A stretch of 5,767 nt of DNA from Lachnospiraceae bacterium UBA2868 (GCA_002350465.1 DEEW01000005.1:2561-8327); one strand, 5' to 3'; numbered from the stretch's first letter, positions 1 through 5,737 are shown. Made by a program: numbers and translations. The notes: generated from the letters alone by a model not told the origin.

Positions 1-57
1 CCTTGCCAGCAATTCGTTTACGGTATCAGAATAAGAATTCATTCCCTCTTTCTTCAT
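1..57 (-). CDS. N-terminal fragment of an unidentified protein, cut by the window edge
   Basis: This minus-strand reading frame begins at ATG 57 and runs off the left edge. The 19 visible residues read MKKEGMNSYSDTVNELLAR; they show no signal peptide or membrane segment and I do not recognise the family. The start is chosen because GGAGGG (64-69) ends 6 nt upstream of it. An in-frame ATG at 63 would lie directly against that site, and the internal Met6 (ATG at 42) is a possible but less well placed start. The gene has its own sigma-A promoter (212-240) and a leader ending in a terminator overlapped by an ANTAR-like hairpin (96-145). That context suggests a nitrogen-related function, but only by inference. 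The true product needs sequence to the left. Confidence 0.7.
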   Translation of the reverse strand, partial: MKKEGMNSYSDTVNELLAR

Positions 58-63
58 ATGCAT

Positions 64-69
64 CCCTCC
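64..69 (-). promoter_or_regulatory. Ribosome binding site of the left-edge gene
   Basis: On the minus strand this reads GGAGGG, a strong Shine-Dalgarno match. It sits 6 nt before ATG 57 and directly next to the alternative in-frame ATG 63, so it decides in favour of the start at 57. Confidence 0.7.
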
Positions 70-95
70 AATCTTCAATGATGATCAATTAACCG

Positions 96-139
96 AAAAA
101 ACAGGCGCTCTATATGCATATTTGCATAACAGAACGCCT
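96..139 (-). terminator. Leader terminator (attenuator) before the left-edge gene
   Basis: The minus strand carries arms AGGCGTTCT (139-131) and AGAGCGCCT (111-103), which form 9 pairs including one G-U. They are followed by G and six T (101-96). A second perfect hairpin inside the loop, TATGCA-AATA-TGCATA, extends the structure. It lies about 40 nt before the start codon and downstream of that gene's own promoter, so it is best read as a leader attenuator and not as the end of the upstream operon. Its 5' arm is shared with the hexaloop hairpin at 132-145, so the two structures exclude each other. The same arrangement occurs before nadE (4886-4920). Confidence 0.8.
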
Positions 140-145
140 TTGTTC
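132..145 (-). promoter_or_regulatory. ANTAR-type P2 hairpin (hexaloop AAAGGC) overlapping the terminator
   Basis: On the minus strand GAAC-AAAGGC-GTTC forms a 4-bp stem with a six-base loop that has A at position 1 and G at position 4. These are the defining loop positions of RNA hairpins bound by ANTAR-domain antiterminators. Its 3' arm is part of the 5' arm of the terminator at 96-139, so protein binding here would block termination. The first hairpin (P1) expected upstream is uncertain. The best candidate is 155-170, loop ATAGAG, with four Watson-Crick pairs and one T-T mismatch. The loop sequence is identical to that before nadE. Confidence 0.6.
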
Positions 146-168
146 ACAACGTGATTGATCTCTATAAC

Positions 169-199
169 AAAAACAGGGCTGTAAATACCTACAGCCCCG
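169..199 (-). terminator. Strong hairpin with T-run: end of the nadE operon, or first hairpin of the left leader
   Basis: The minus-strand arms CGGGGCTGTA (199-190) and TACAGCCCTG (183-174) form 10 pairs, one of them G-U, around loop GGTATT. TTTTTG follows. This is a convincing intrinsic terminator about 107 bp past the stop codon of the 857-residue gene. It also lies just downstream of the sigma-A -10 element at 212-217, so the left-edge gene's own transcript would begin with this hairpin. It may therefore both end read-through from upstream and attenuate the new transcript. Confidence 0.75.
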
Positions 200-211
200 T
201 TGCGATAATTC

Positions 212-240
212 ATTATATTGTTTATTCAAGGGATTGTCAA
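212..240 (-). promoter_or_regulatory. Consensus sigma-A promoter for the left-edge gene
   Basis: The minus strand reads TTGACA (240-235), a 17-nt spacer, then TATAAT (217-212): both hexamers match the consensus exactly at the ideal spacing. Transcription would start near 205, giving a leader of about 150 nt before ATG 57. So strong a core promoter followed by two terminator-like hairpins fits a gene controlled after initiation, by antitermination. Confidence 0.85.
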
Positions 241-305
241 CCTACATTCTGGTCTTGGTATTCGATATACCGGGATCTGAAAGATCTGCGGCCTCATCAT
301 ATTCA

Positions 306-2879
306 TTATGAATATGTGATCATCAAATGTTCATTTGCAACATCATTATAAACTGTGCACTCTCTGTCGCTGAGATCATATACATGAACGATACCGGTCA
401 GTATTTCGCCCTGATCAAATATCGAAATGACATCCCTGGATGACGCAAGTTTTTCGGGCGAATAATGTATGGTTTTTTCATTGTTAAATACAGCGGTGTA
501 TAGGATCTGTGCTTCAACAAGATCCTGGAAGATATGACTTCCGTATGACAGCTCGGGATTATAACCGGCATTGGATTCTTCTGTCTCACATATGATCTCA
601 TACGCACTGATATCCGCAAAAGACGTAGGAACCCCAAGCTCCGGTGATGAGGTGCCCACCCTGCCCGGTACGATCAGCATCATGTGCTTGTCCATATTAC
701 GGTAGTGCCAGTTAATCTTTCCGATCAGTTTTGCCACCTGGTCCTTGTCCTTATATGGCATGTTATAGTATCTGACCGGATCGACATAAACAATGATATC
801 AAGCTTTGTAGTTCCGGACATGCCCATGGAAGCTCCCCTGCTCTCAAGCAGGATCCTCTCTTTAGGGATACCTTGAGGGATAACAGTTCCCGCACTTGTC
901 TTTTGAACCTGAAGCGGCCTGCACTGCAGGAGGTCGATGGAGTATTCTCCGCTTTCCGAAATATTAATGGTGAATTCCGTATCTACCGGATAGTCATACT
1001 CATCCTGTATACACCGAAGCAGCCTTTTCATCTGCTCCATAAGTGTTTTATTGGCAACAAGGCCCTTACATGATATGAATTTAACATCCCGGTCCCTGCC
1101 GGTCTCCCTGAGCCTTCTTTCGGTGTCAAAATCATGTTCCAAAAGGATTCTGTCCAGATATCCGGGAATATCTGTCTGGAGTTCATCGAGAGTCAGTCTT
1201 CTGAGCCTGTGTTCCGACATATCAATGACCTCCGCCTTACCCTGTGAGAACTTATGCTTGTCAGCGGAAGAAGAATATGATGTCTTCTCCGGCATGTCGA
1301 GATTGACGATCCTCGGGTATGAACCCTCTGTACGGTCAACCGCTGATGTTCCAAGACCCATGACAATCCTGAGCATTCCGGCCGCAGGATCAGAATCCTT
1401 CATGACACGGTACGGGCTGTATGAGTATCCCACTCCGGCAGCGCAAGGCATATAATTGGAACCGTAATAGGAACCGGAAACGCGCTGTATCAGAAGCGCC
1501 ATCTGCTCGTCCCTCTTATCAAGTCCCCGTCTCTTACGGTAATCAAGAGCTGACAGACTCATGGAACTCGCGTACACGACCTTGATCGCATGCTCAAACT
1601 CATCGATCCGCTCTTCCAGGCTCCCCCTGTTCACACAGAATACAGACTCGTATTTTCCGGCAAACGCATTTCCGAATCCATCCTCCAAAATAGAACTGGA
1701 ACGGATGATATACGGGTCTTGTCCGTAGTATTCGATTATCCTGATGAACTGCTCACGCATGGCTTCAGAGAACGTCCCGTTCATGATCTTATCGGCAAAT
1801 TCTTTGGCAAGTTCAAAATACCCTGTCTCTGTTCTCTGTTTTATCCTTGTATCCCACAGATTGTTATCAACGAGATATGTATAATACAGATCCGATCCGG
1901 CATAGAAAGAATCATGCGGTTCGAGAACCTCACTGATATCGGGTTCCTTATTTCTTATGATCGCTCTCGCAAGCAGCATTCCGCAAGCCTTTCCCCCGAC
2001 CATACCGGTTCCTACCATATGATCCCTTACGGCAAAATAATCCTCCGGCGTAAAGTGCTTCTTTACCATCTGGCGCATCTTATCATCTCTTGTCATCATG
2101 ATCTCGCACATCTGGGAGCATTCGTCTGTTATATCCATGCCGCTTTCCCGAAGCAGTTTGACCCGGTTGAAATATCTGTCCCATGAATCGGAAAACTGCT
2201 CCTGCGCCGACCGTTGAGCCTGACCGAGAGTCTGATAGAACCGGCTTGACTTTACCCCATCAAGAATAGGCCTGAATTCTCCGGTTTCCGGGTCGTATGT
2301 GTGCGGAAGGAACATTGTGTCTGAGTTTCTGTTCCATACCTTCTCCGGACGGACATAGATATTCTTATTATCCGAATACACATCAAAGAACAGCTGCGTG
2401 GTATTTAGGATCTTATTTACGGCCTGAACGGAATGTTTTCCCCTTATGATCGGAAAAAAAGCCACTGTATCAAGAATAAACAGGAAGGGACAGGTAACCC
2501 GGAAGAAATTACCCATCATGAGGTCTGTGGCCCAGGCTGTCTGCAGTTCGGACAGGCAGTCGAACACATAAAATGCATCCTTTCCTTCCTCTTCGATCAC
2601 ATTATGGATATCCACAGTGAAATTTTCAAATCTGTGCGAAAGAGGCACAGTCACCCTTTTGATCTCAGGACGCTCGGGAAGAAGTGCCTCGTGGCTGGCA
2701 AAGCGGAAATAGATGATGTTTCTTTTATCTTCAATCGCCTGTTCAATATACGGTTCCATAAAAAGTTTAAACTGAGAGAGTTCGGAGACACGCCAGACTA
2801 CATTATCACCAAGCCTTATGTTATCCAGCGCTTCGTCCATTTCCGGAATACCGCTTTTTATCCGGTCAAATGCTGCCAT
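306..2879 (-). CDS. PEP/pyruvate-binding (PPDK N-terminal, ATP-grasp) domain protein with degenerate RecA-like N-terminus
   Basis: The product is an 857-residue soluble protein with no signal peptide or membrane segment. Residues 1-190 resemble a KaiC/RadA-like RecA fold: GIPEMDEALDNIRLGDNVVW near the start and a Walker-B-like YVFDCLS at 104-110. The GxxGxGK[ST] P-loop is absent. Residues about 288-655 match the nucleotide-binding half of pyruvate phosphate dikinase and PEP synthase: VGGKACG (294-300, Lys297), IIRSSSILED (391-400), AGKYES (407-412), QRVSG (465-469) and the closing LQCRPLQ (651-657). The phosphohistidine and PEP/pyruvate TIM-barrel domains of the full enzymes are missing. About 200 further residues follow, including VPGRVGTSSPELGVP and PELSYGSHIFQDL. 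Start ATG 2879 is preferred over an upstream ATG at 2942 because AGGGGGG stands 8 nt before it and the longer form would overlap nadE. It lies 25 bp after nadE, almost certainly in the same operon. The reaction and substrate are unknown; ATP-dependent phosphotransfer or ligation is only inferred. Confidence 0.9.
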   Translation of the reverse strand: MAAFDRIKSGIPEMDEALDNIRLGDNVVWRVSELSQFKLFMEPYIEQAIEDKRNIIYFRFASHEALLPERPEIKRVTVPLSHRFENFTVDIHNVIEEEGKDAFYVFDCLSELQTAWATDLMMGNFFRVTCPFLFILDTVAFFPIIRGKHSVQAVNKILNTTQLFFDVYSDNKNIYVRPEKVWNRNSDTMFLPHTYDPETGEFRPILDGVKSSRFYQTLGQAQRSAQEQFSDSWDRYFNRVKLLRESGMDITDECSQMCEIMMTRDDKMRQMVKKHFTPEDYFAVRDHMVGTGMVGGKACGMLLARAIIRNKEPDISEVLEPHDSFYAGSDLYYTYLVDNNLWDTRIKQRTETGYFELAKEFADKIMNGTFSEAMREQFIRIIEYYGQDPYIIRSSSILEDGFGNAFAGKYESVFCVNRGSLEERIDEFEHAIKVVYASSMSLSALDYRKRRGLDKRDEQMALLIQRVSGSYYGSNYMPCAAGVGYSYSPYRVMKDSDPAAGMLRIVMGLGTSAVDRTEGSYPRIVNLDMPEKTSYSSSADKHKFSQGKAEVIDMSEHRLRRLTLDELQTDIPGYLDRILLEHDFDTERRLRETGRDRDVKFISCKGLVANKTLMEQMKRLLRCIQDEYDYPVDTEFTINISESGEYSIDLLQCRPLQVQKTSAGTVIPQGIPKERILLESRGASMGMSGTTKLDIIVYVDPVRYYNMPYKDKDQVAKLIGKINWHYRNMDKHMMLIVPGRVGTSSPELGVPTSFADISAYEIICETEESNAGYNPELSYGSHIFQDLVEAQILYTAVFNNEKTIHYSPEKLASSRDVISIFDQGEILTGIVHVYDLSDRECTVYNDVANEHLMITYS

Positions 2880-2887
2880 TCTATTCA

Positions 2888-2894
2888 CCCCCCT
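2888..2894 (-). promoter_or_regulatory. Ribosome binding site of the PEP/pyruvate-binding protein gene
   Basis: The minus strand reads AGGGGGG, 8 nt before ATG 2879 and within the 25-bp gap after the nadE stop codon. It supports translation starting at 2879 and not at the upstream ATG at 2942, which lies inside nadE. Confidence 0.6.
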
Positions 2895-2904
2895 GTTCGC
2901 GTTG

Positions 2905-4848
2905 TCATTTGAGATCTTCAAGCCAAAGCGAGCTCGATGCATCGCTTGGCATACGCCAGTCTCCCCGTGGTGACAGGGATACTGATCCCACCTTCGGTCC
3001 GTCGGGAAGACAGCTTCTCTTGAACTGCTGTGAAAAAAAACGTCTGAAGAAATTCTTTGCCGCCTTTATTACCTCTTCATGGTGCAGCTCAGGATACGCC
3101 CGAAGTGCATAGGCCGCAGTCCTGGAAGGTTCAAAACCATACCTCAGCGTATAGAAAAGGAAAAAATCATTCAGTTCGTACTTTCCGATCTTCTCCTCTG
3201 TTTTCTGTGCTATCATCCCATCCCGGCTTGGCACAAGTTCCGGTGTAATCGGGGTATCACAGATAGCCTCAAGCACTTCCTTCAGTTCTGCGTTCCCGCA
3301 CATTCCGGCATATGTTCTGCATATGAAACGCACCAAAGTCTTTGGCACAGAAGCATTTACCGCATACATGGACATATGGTCCCCATTATAGGTACACCAT
3401 CCAAGCGCCAGCTCCGACAGATCACCGGTCCCGACCACCAGGGCGTTCTTCATATTGGCAGCATCCATCAGAAGATAGGTTCTCATCCTTGCCTGAGCAT
3501 TCTCATAGGTGATGTCCCCTTCCCCCTGATAGGTGAGCTCATGGCCAAGCTGTGACAGATGGAGTTCCACTCCTTCCCTGATGGGGATCTCGTGTGTTTC
3601 ATCTGCCAAAAGATCCATCAGCCTGTTGGCATTCTCATATGTAAAGTCCGTCGTGTTGCCCTGACTTGGCAGTGTATAAGCTATGATCCGGATTTCAGGG
3701 ATCAGTTTTCTTGCCTCTGCGCATACCAGCAGAGCAAGTGTCGAATCCAGTCCCCCGGAAATGCCTATGACGAGATTTTGGATACCGGTCGCACGAACTC
3801 TGGTGACCAGACCGCCAGCCTGTATCTGCAGGATCCTGCGGCATCTTTTGTCCCTTTCAGAATCATCTTCGGGGACAAAAGGATTTCTTGATATATGATA
3901 ACGGTATCCCTTTAGCATTTCGGCACACTCACTGATATCCATCTCATTTTTTCCTGTTGTCTGCATGTCAACAGATACCCTGCGATACTCTGCAGCATAT
4001 GAATTTCCGAATGTGTTTTGATGTCTTCTGTCATGCATGATGCACCCCAGATCGATCAGAACCTCTTCTGTATGCGGATGATCCGGAAAGATGGATTCGC
4101 CCAGAACACTTCCGTTCTGCGCAAGGATTACATGGCCTGAATAGACGAGATCGGTACTGCTCTCATACATACCGGAAGAAACATATACATAGGCGCAGTA
4201 ACAGGAGCCGCTCTGCTGCTTTACAAGCTCTCTTCTGTATTCCTGCTTGCCTGTAAGTTCATCGGAAGCTGACAGATTGGCAATGATATTCGCGCCAGCC
4301 AATGCGGCATGCGTGCTTGGCTTATCGGGAACCCACAGATCTTCGCAAAGTTCCACACCGAGAACCGCTCCCGTTAACGGATCTTCTGCCAGTACATCCG
4401 TTCCAAAGGGAATCTCCTCCTCACCGATGCATATACTCCTTCCTTTTAGGTCTTTTCCCGAAACAAACCAGCGGCATTCATAGAACTCAGAGTAATTCGG
4501 AAGATATGATTTGGGCACAATCGCTTTTATACTGCCCCGTGAAATAACCGCGCCGCAGTTATAAATACAGTTATCAAATCTTACGGGAAGGCCGACAACC
4601 ACAGTCAGTTTCATATCTTTCGTCCCGACTGCGATTTTTACAAGCGATCTTTGTGCCTGATCCAGCAACAGATCGCTTTGGAACAGATCCGCGCAGGTAT
4701 ATCCCGTCAATGATAACTCCGGAAAAACGATCAGTCCGCTGTCCTTACACTGATCTATGACTGCTGTGATCTGCTCTGTATTGTACGTTACATCCCCTAC
4801 ACGCATGAGCGGATTTGCGGCCAAAATCTTAATCAGGTTATTTTTCAT
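2905..4848 (-). CDS. nadE: Glutamine-dependent NAD+ synthetase
   Basis: This cytosolic enzyme makes NAD+ from deamido-NAD+, ATP and glutamine, the last step of NAD synthesis. It has two domains in 647 residues, the usual length of the glutamine-dependent form. The N-terminal nitrilase-type glutaminase shows its catalytic triad: Glu44 in FPELSLTGY, Lys113 in PKSYLPNYSEFYE and Cys168 in GVELCEDLW. The C-terminal ATP-pyrophosphatase domain has the PP-loop SGGLDS (364-369) and the signature ALGWCTYNGDHMSMY, and ends with the typical LSPRGDWRMPSDAS. All key residues are present, so it should be active and able to use glutamine. Start ATG 4848 fits family N-termini and has AGGAG (4864-4860) 11 nt upstream; an in-frame TTG at 4884 lies inside the terminator stem region and is unlikely. 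It is the first gene of a probable two-gene operon and follows a long attenuated leader, which suggests control by nitrogen or glutamine status. Confidence 0.97.
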   Translation of the reverse strand: MKNNLIKILAANPLMRVGDVTYNTEQITAVIDQCKDSGLIVFPELSLTGYTCADLFQSDLLLDQAQRSLVKIAVGTKDMKLTVVVGLPVRFDNCIYNCGAVISRGSIKAIVPKSYLPNYSEFYECRWFVSGKDLKGRSICIGEEEIPFGTDVLAEDPLTGAVLGVELCEDLWVPDKPSTHAALAGANIIANLSASDELTGKQEYRRELVKQQSGSCYCAYVYVSSGMYESSTDLVYSGHVILAQNGSVLGESIFPDHPHTEEVLIDLGCIMHDRRHQNTFGNSYAAEYRRVSVDMQTTGKNEMDISECAEMLKGYRYHISRNPFVPEDDSERDKRCRRILQIQAGGLVTRVRATGIQNLVIGISGGLDSTLALLVCAEARKLIPEIRIIAYTLPSQGNTTDFTYENANRLMDLLADETHEIPIREGVELHLSQLGHELTYQGEGDITYENAQARMRTYLLMDAANMKNALVVGTGDLSELALGWCTYNGDHMSMYAVNASVPKTLVRFICRTYAGMCGNAELKEVLEAICDTPITPELVPSRDGMIAQKTEEKIGKYELNDFFLFYTLRYGFEPSRTAAYALRAYPELHHEEVIKAAKNFFRRFFSQQFKRSCLPDGPKVGSVSLSPRGDWRMPSDASSSLWLEDLK

Positions 4849-4885
4849 GATCGCATATACTCCTAAATCATCTTTTGTTTGCAAT

Positions 4886-4920
4886 AAAAAAGCGCTTCAT
4901 CCTCCGGGAATGAAACGCCT
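4886..4920 (-). terminator. Leader terminator (attenuator) before nadE
   Basis: The minus strand has arms AGGCGTTTCAT (4920-4910) and ATGAAGCGCTT (4900-4890), forming 11 pairs with two G-U. The loop is TCCCGGAGG and six T run from 4891 to 4886. It ends 37 nt before the nadE start. No complete gene ends just upstream that would need it, so it is probably a conditional attenuator. Its 5' arm is shared with the hexaloop hairpin at 4912-4927 and its 3' arm with an upstream 10-nt antiterminator sequence, so two different rearrangements could open it. Confidence 0.85.
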
Positions 4921-4927
4921 TTGTTTC
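4912..4927 (-). promoter_or_regulatory. ANTAR-type P2 hairpin (hexaloop AAAGGC) overlapping the nadE terminator
   Basis: On the minus strand GAAAC-AAAGGC-GTTTC makes a perfect 5-bp stem around a hexaloop with A1 and G4, the bases recognised by ANTAR-domain proteins. Forming it removes GGCGTTTC from the terminator stem, so binding would allow read-through into nadE. The loop and adjacent bases (AACAAAGGCGTT) are identical in the leader of the left-edge gene. No P1 hairpin with a clear A1/G4 hexaloop was found upstream, which is the main weakness of the assignment. Confidence 0.6.
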
Positions 4928-5058
4928 CACGCATTTATGATAACATCACCAGCTGAAACTTGCAACCAAACGAAGGATGAACCGATTTCACAGACCTTAT
5001 TCAATCATAGAACAATGCGTTGTAACCGGCAATTCGCCGGAAATCGCCAAAAAGAACT

Positions 5059-5064
5059 ATTATA
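5059..5064 (-). promoter_or_regulatory. Probable promoter -10 element for nadE
   Basis: The minus strand reads TATAAT, a perfect sigma-A -10 hexamer. The -35 position at 17-nt spacing (5087-5082) is CGCGAA, a poor match, and there is no TGn extension. The promoter may be weak or need an activator. It would place the transcript start near 5052 and give the roughly 200-nt leader. Confidence 0.45.
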
Positions 5065-5104
5065 CTGGCATAAACAGCGGATTCGCGATCCTAATTGACA
5101 ATCG

Positions 5105-5202
5105 GAGTGACAAGATTCGAATTGGATTCACCGAAACGCTGAAAATACTGTAAGAAAGGAGCTCCGCAGGTCCTCGGTCAGCGTTAGGGTAACCACTCAC
5201 TC
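5105..5202. repeat. Nested inverted repeats in the gene-free stretch upstream of nadE
   Basis: GAGTGA (5105-5110) is complementary to TCACTC (5197-5202), and inside it AACGCTGA (5135-5142) to TCAGCGTT (5178-5185), an exact 8-bp inverted repeat. The centre contains the palindrome GGAGCTCC (5158-5165). The palindrome ATTCGAAT (5115-5122) lies between the outer and inner left arms. No T-run follows on either strand, so it is not a standard terminator. It could be a decayed mobile-element end, a structured RNA remnant or a degenerate tRNA-like sequence. No gene was found in 5065-5207. Confidence 0.4.
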
Positions 5203-5207
5203 TAGAT

Positions 5208-5445
5208 TTAAACTACTGCTGCCTCCTTGGAAATGATAAATCTACTTTTTTCTTCATCAGATAAGTCGCAGGGATCGACTCCCTTTGTCCTGGCGTATGC
5301 TATAAGACCTTTATAGTCTATGGCAATATCATGAACTAGGTACGCATCCGGTCGCTCACAGTTTATTGCTTCTTTTTACTGCTGCAACGATCTTTCTTCT
5401 TGTTTCGGCTGCTCTTACCTGTCTGACCTTTTCTTTCTTTTCCAT
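5208..5445 (-). pseudogene. Small unknown gene with an apparent one-base frameshift
   Basis: From ATG 5445 the minus strand encodes 29 residues, strongly basic (MEKKEKVRQVRAAETRRKIV and on), to a TGA at 5356. Preceding it is AGAGGG, 6 nt before the ATG, a good ribosome binding site. A second frame opens within the first and continues to TAA 5208, with protein-like content including DAYLVHDIAIDYKGLIAYAR and GVDPCDLSDEEKSRFI. Removing one base from the A5 run at 5377-5373 (minus strand) joins the frames into one 78-residue product. I do not recognise the family; it has no membrane segment and is charged. It is either a recent pseudogene, a sequencing error in a homopolymer, or a 29-residue peptide gene followed by noncoding sequence. 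It lies 50 bp after an ATPase remnant. Confidence 0.55.
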
Positions 5446-5495
5446 AACATTCCCTCTTTTATGGTGACTCTGAAGGTATCTTCCGAAATAATCGG

Positions 5496-5671
5496 CTACT
5501 CAAACAGCTCATCGGCAGTTATGACAGCCTGTATATTTCCAGAGTATGATGTCTCTCTCTAATTAAGAATGTTTTTCCAACTCGGCGTCTTCCGAAAACA
5601 GCCACAAATTGAGACTCATCCTCTTTCAAAAGCGATTGCAATAACTTCTTTTCTTCTGTTCTTCCAACCAT
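5496..5671 (-). pseudogene. Internally deleted AAA/archaeal-type ATPase remnant
   Basis: ATG 5671 starts a frame reading MVGRTEEKKLLQSLLKEDES and on to the P-loop GRRRVGKT (residues 27-34) and FLIRE. This is the N-terminus of the AAA_14/DUF234-like ATPase family, whose intact members I recall as roughly 350-500 residues. The frame ends at TAA 5519 after only 50 residues. From about 5558 another frame reads RETSYSGNIQAVITADELFE to TAG 5496, which resembles the C-terminal tail of the same family (YSG...VITxxDLF). The gene therefore appears to have lost almost its whole middle, with the join at the AGAGAGAGA run (5560-5552) and a frame change. GGAG stands 7 nt before the start. It should be non-functional. 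The C-terminal match is from memory of the family and less certain than the N-terminal one. Confidence 0.65.
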
Positions 5672-5737
5672 ATCTTTTCTCCATTTTTTCCAAATCTTGT
5701 ATTTTTTTGATGTTTTGGAAGTTTTTCATCACCCCCA

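Larger units (their letters stand above)
4849..5052 (-). promoter_or_regulatory. Structured 5' leader of nadE ending in a terminator
   Basis: About 200 nt separate the likely transcription start (near 5052) from the nadE start codon. The minus strand offers several long pairings. CCGGC-GAATT-GCCGG forms a hairpin (5040-5026). CGATTTC (5046-5040) pairs with GAAATCG (4989-4983), enclosing that hairpin. ACGCATT (5020-5014) pairs with AATGCGT (4935-4929), crossing the previous stem, so it is a pseudoknot or an alternative fold. TCATCCTTCG (4980-4971) pairs over 10 positions, one G-U, with CGGAGGATGA (4906-4897), the loop and 3' side of the terminator. I do not recognise a known NAD+ riboswitch class here. 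The region is best described as a regulated leader with an ANTAR-like terminal module. Confidence 0.6.

Noticed and set aside
257..286. Small hairpins GGTAT-TCGAT-ATACC and GATCT-GAA-AGATC just after the stop of the 857-residue gene
   Set aside because: Both are 5-bp stems without a T-run, too weak to call terminators beside the much stronger hairpin at 169-199.
151..351. 66-codon plus-strand frame over the left leader region
   Set aside because: It runs antisense through the promoter, the terminator hairpin and the end of the 857-residue gene, starts without a ribosome binding site and resembles no protein.
2880..2942. Upstream ATG at 2942 as start of the PEP/pyruvate-binding protein
   Set aside because: It would overlap the nadE coding end by 38 bp and add 21 residues that look like read-through; the strong AGGGGGG site is placed for ATG 2879.
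684..3891. Plus-strand open frames of 60-200 codons across the two large genes
   Set aside because: They are antisense to well-supported coding sequences with clear family motifs, have no good ribosome binding sites and show no recognisable protein content.
4849..4884. TTG 4884 as the nadE start (12 extra residues)
   Set aside because: It lies immediately after the leader terminator's T-run with no suitable ribosome binding site, while ATG 4848 follows AGGAG and gives a normal family N-terminus.
4886..5052. Known NAD+ riboswitch in the nadE leader
   Set aside because: I could not match the leader to the nadA-type or pnuC-type NAD+ riboswitches from memory; the recognisable element is the ANTAR-like hairpin. 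A covariance-model search would settle it.
5100..5203. tRNA-like gene on the minus strand (TTCGAAT loop, GAGTGA/TCACTC acceptor-like arms)
   Set aside because: The T-stem does not pair around TTCGAAT, and no coherent D or anticodon arm can be drawn; at most a degenerate remnant.
5616..5729. 37-residue minus-strand frame starting MKNFQNIKK upstream of and overlapping the ATPase remnant
   Set aside because: Its purine-rich site is only about 2 nt from the ATG, composition is low-complexity lysine-rich, and it overlaps the recognisable ATPase frame out of phase.
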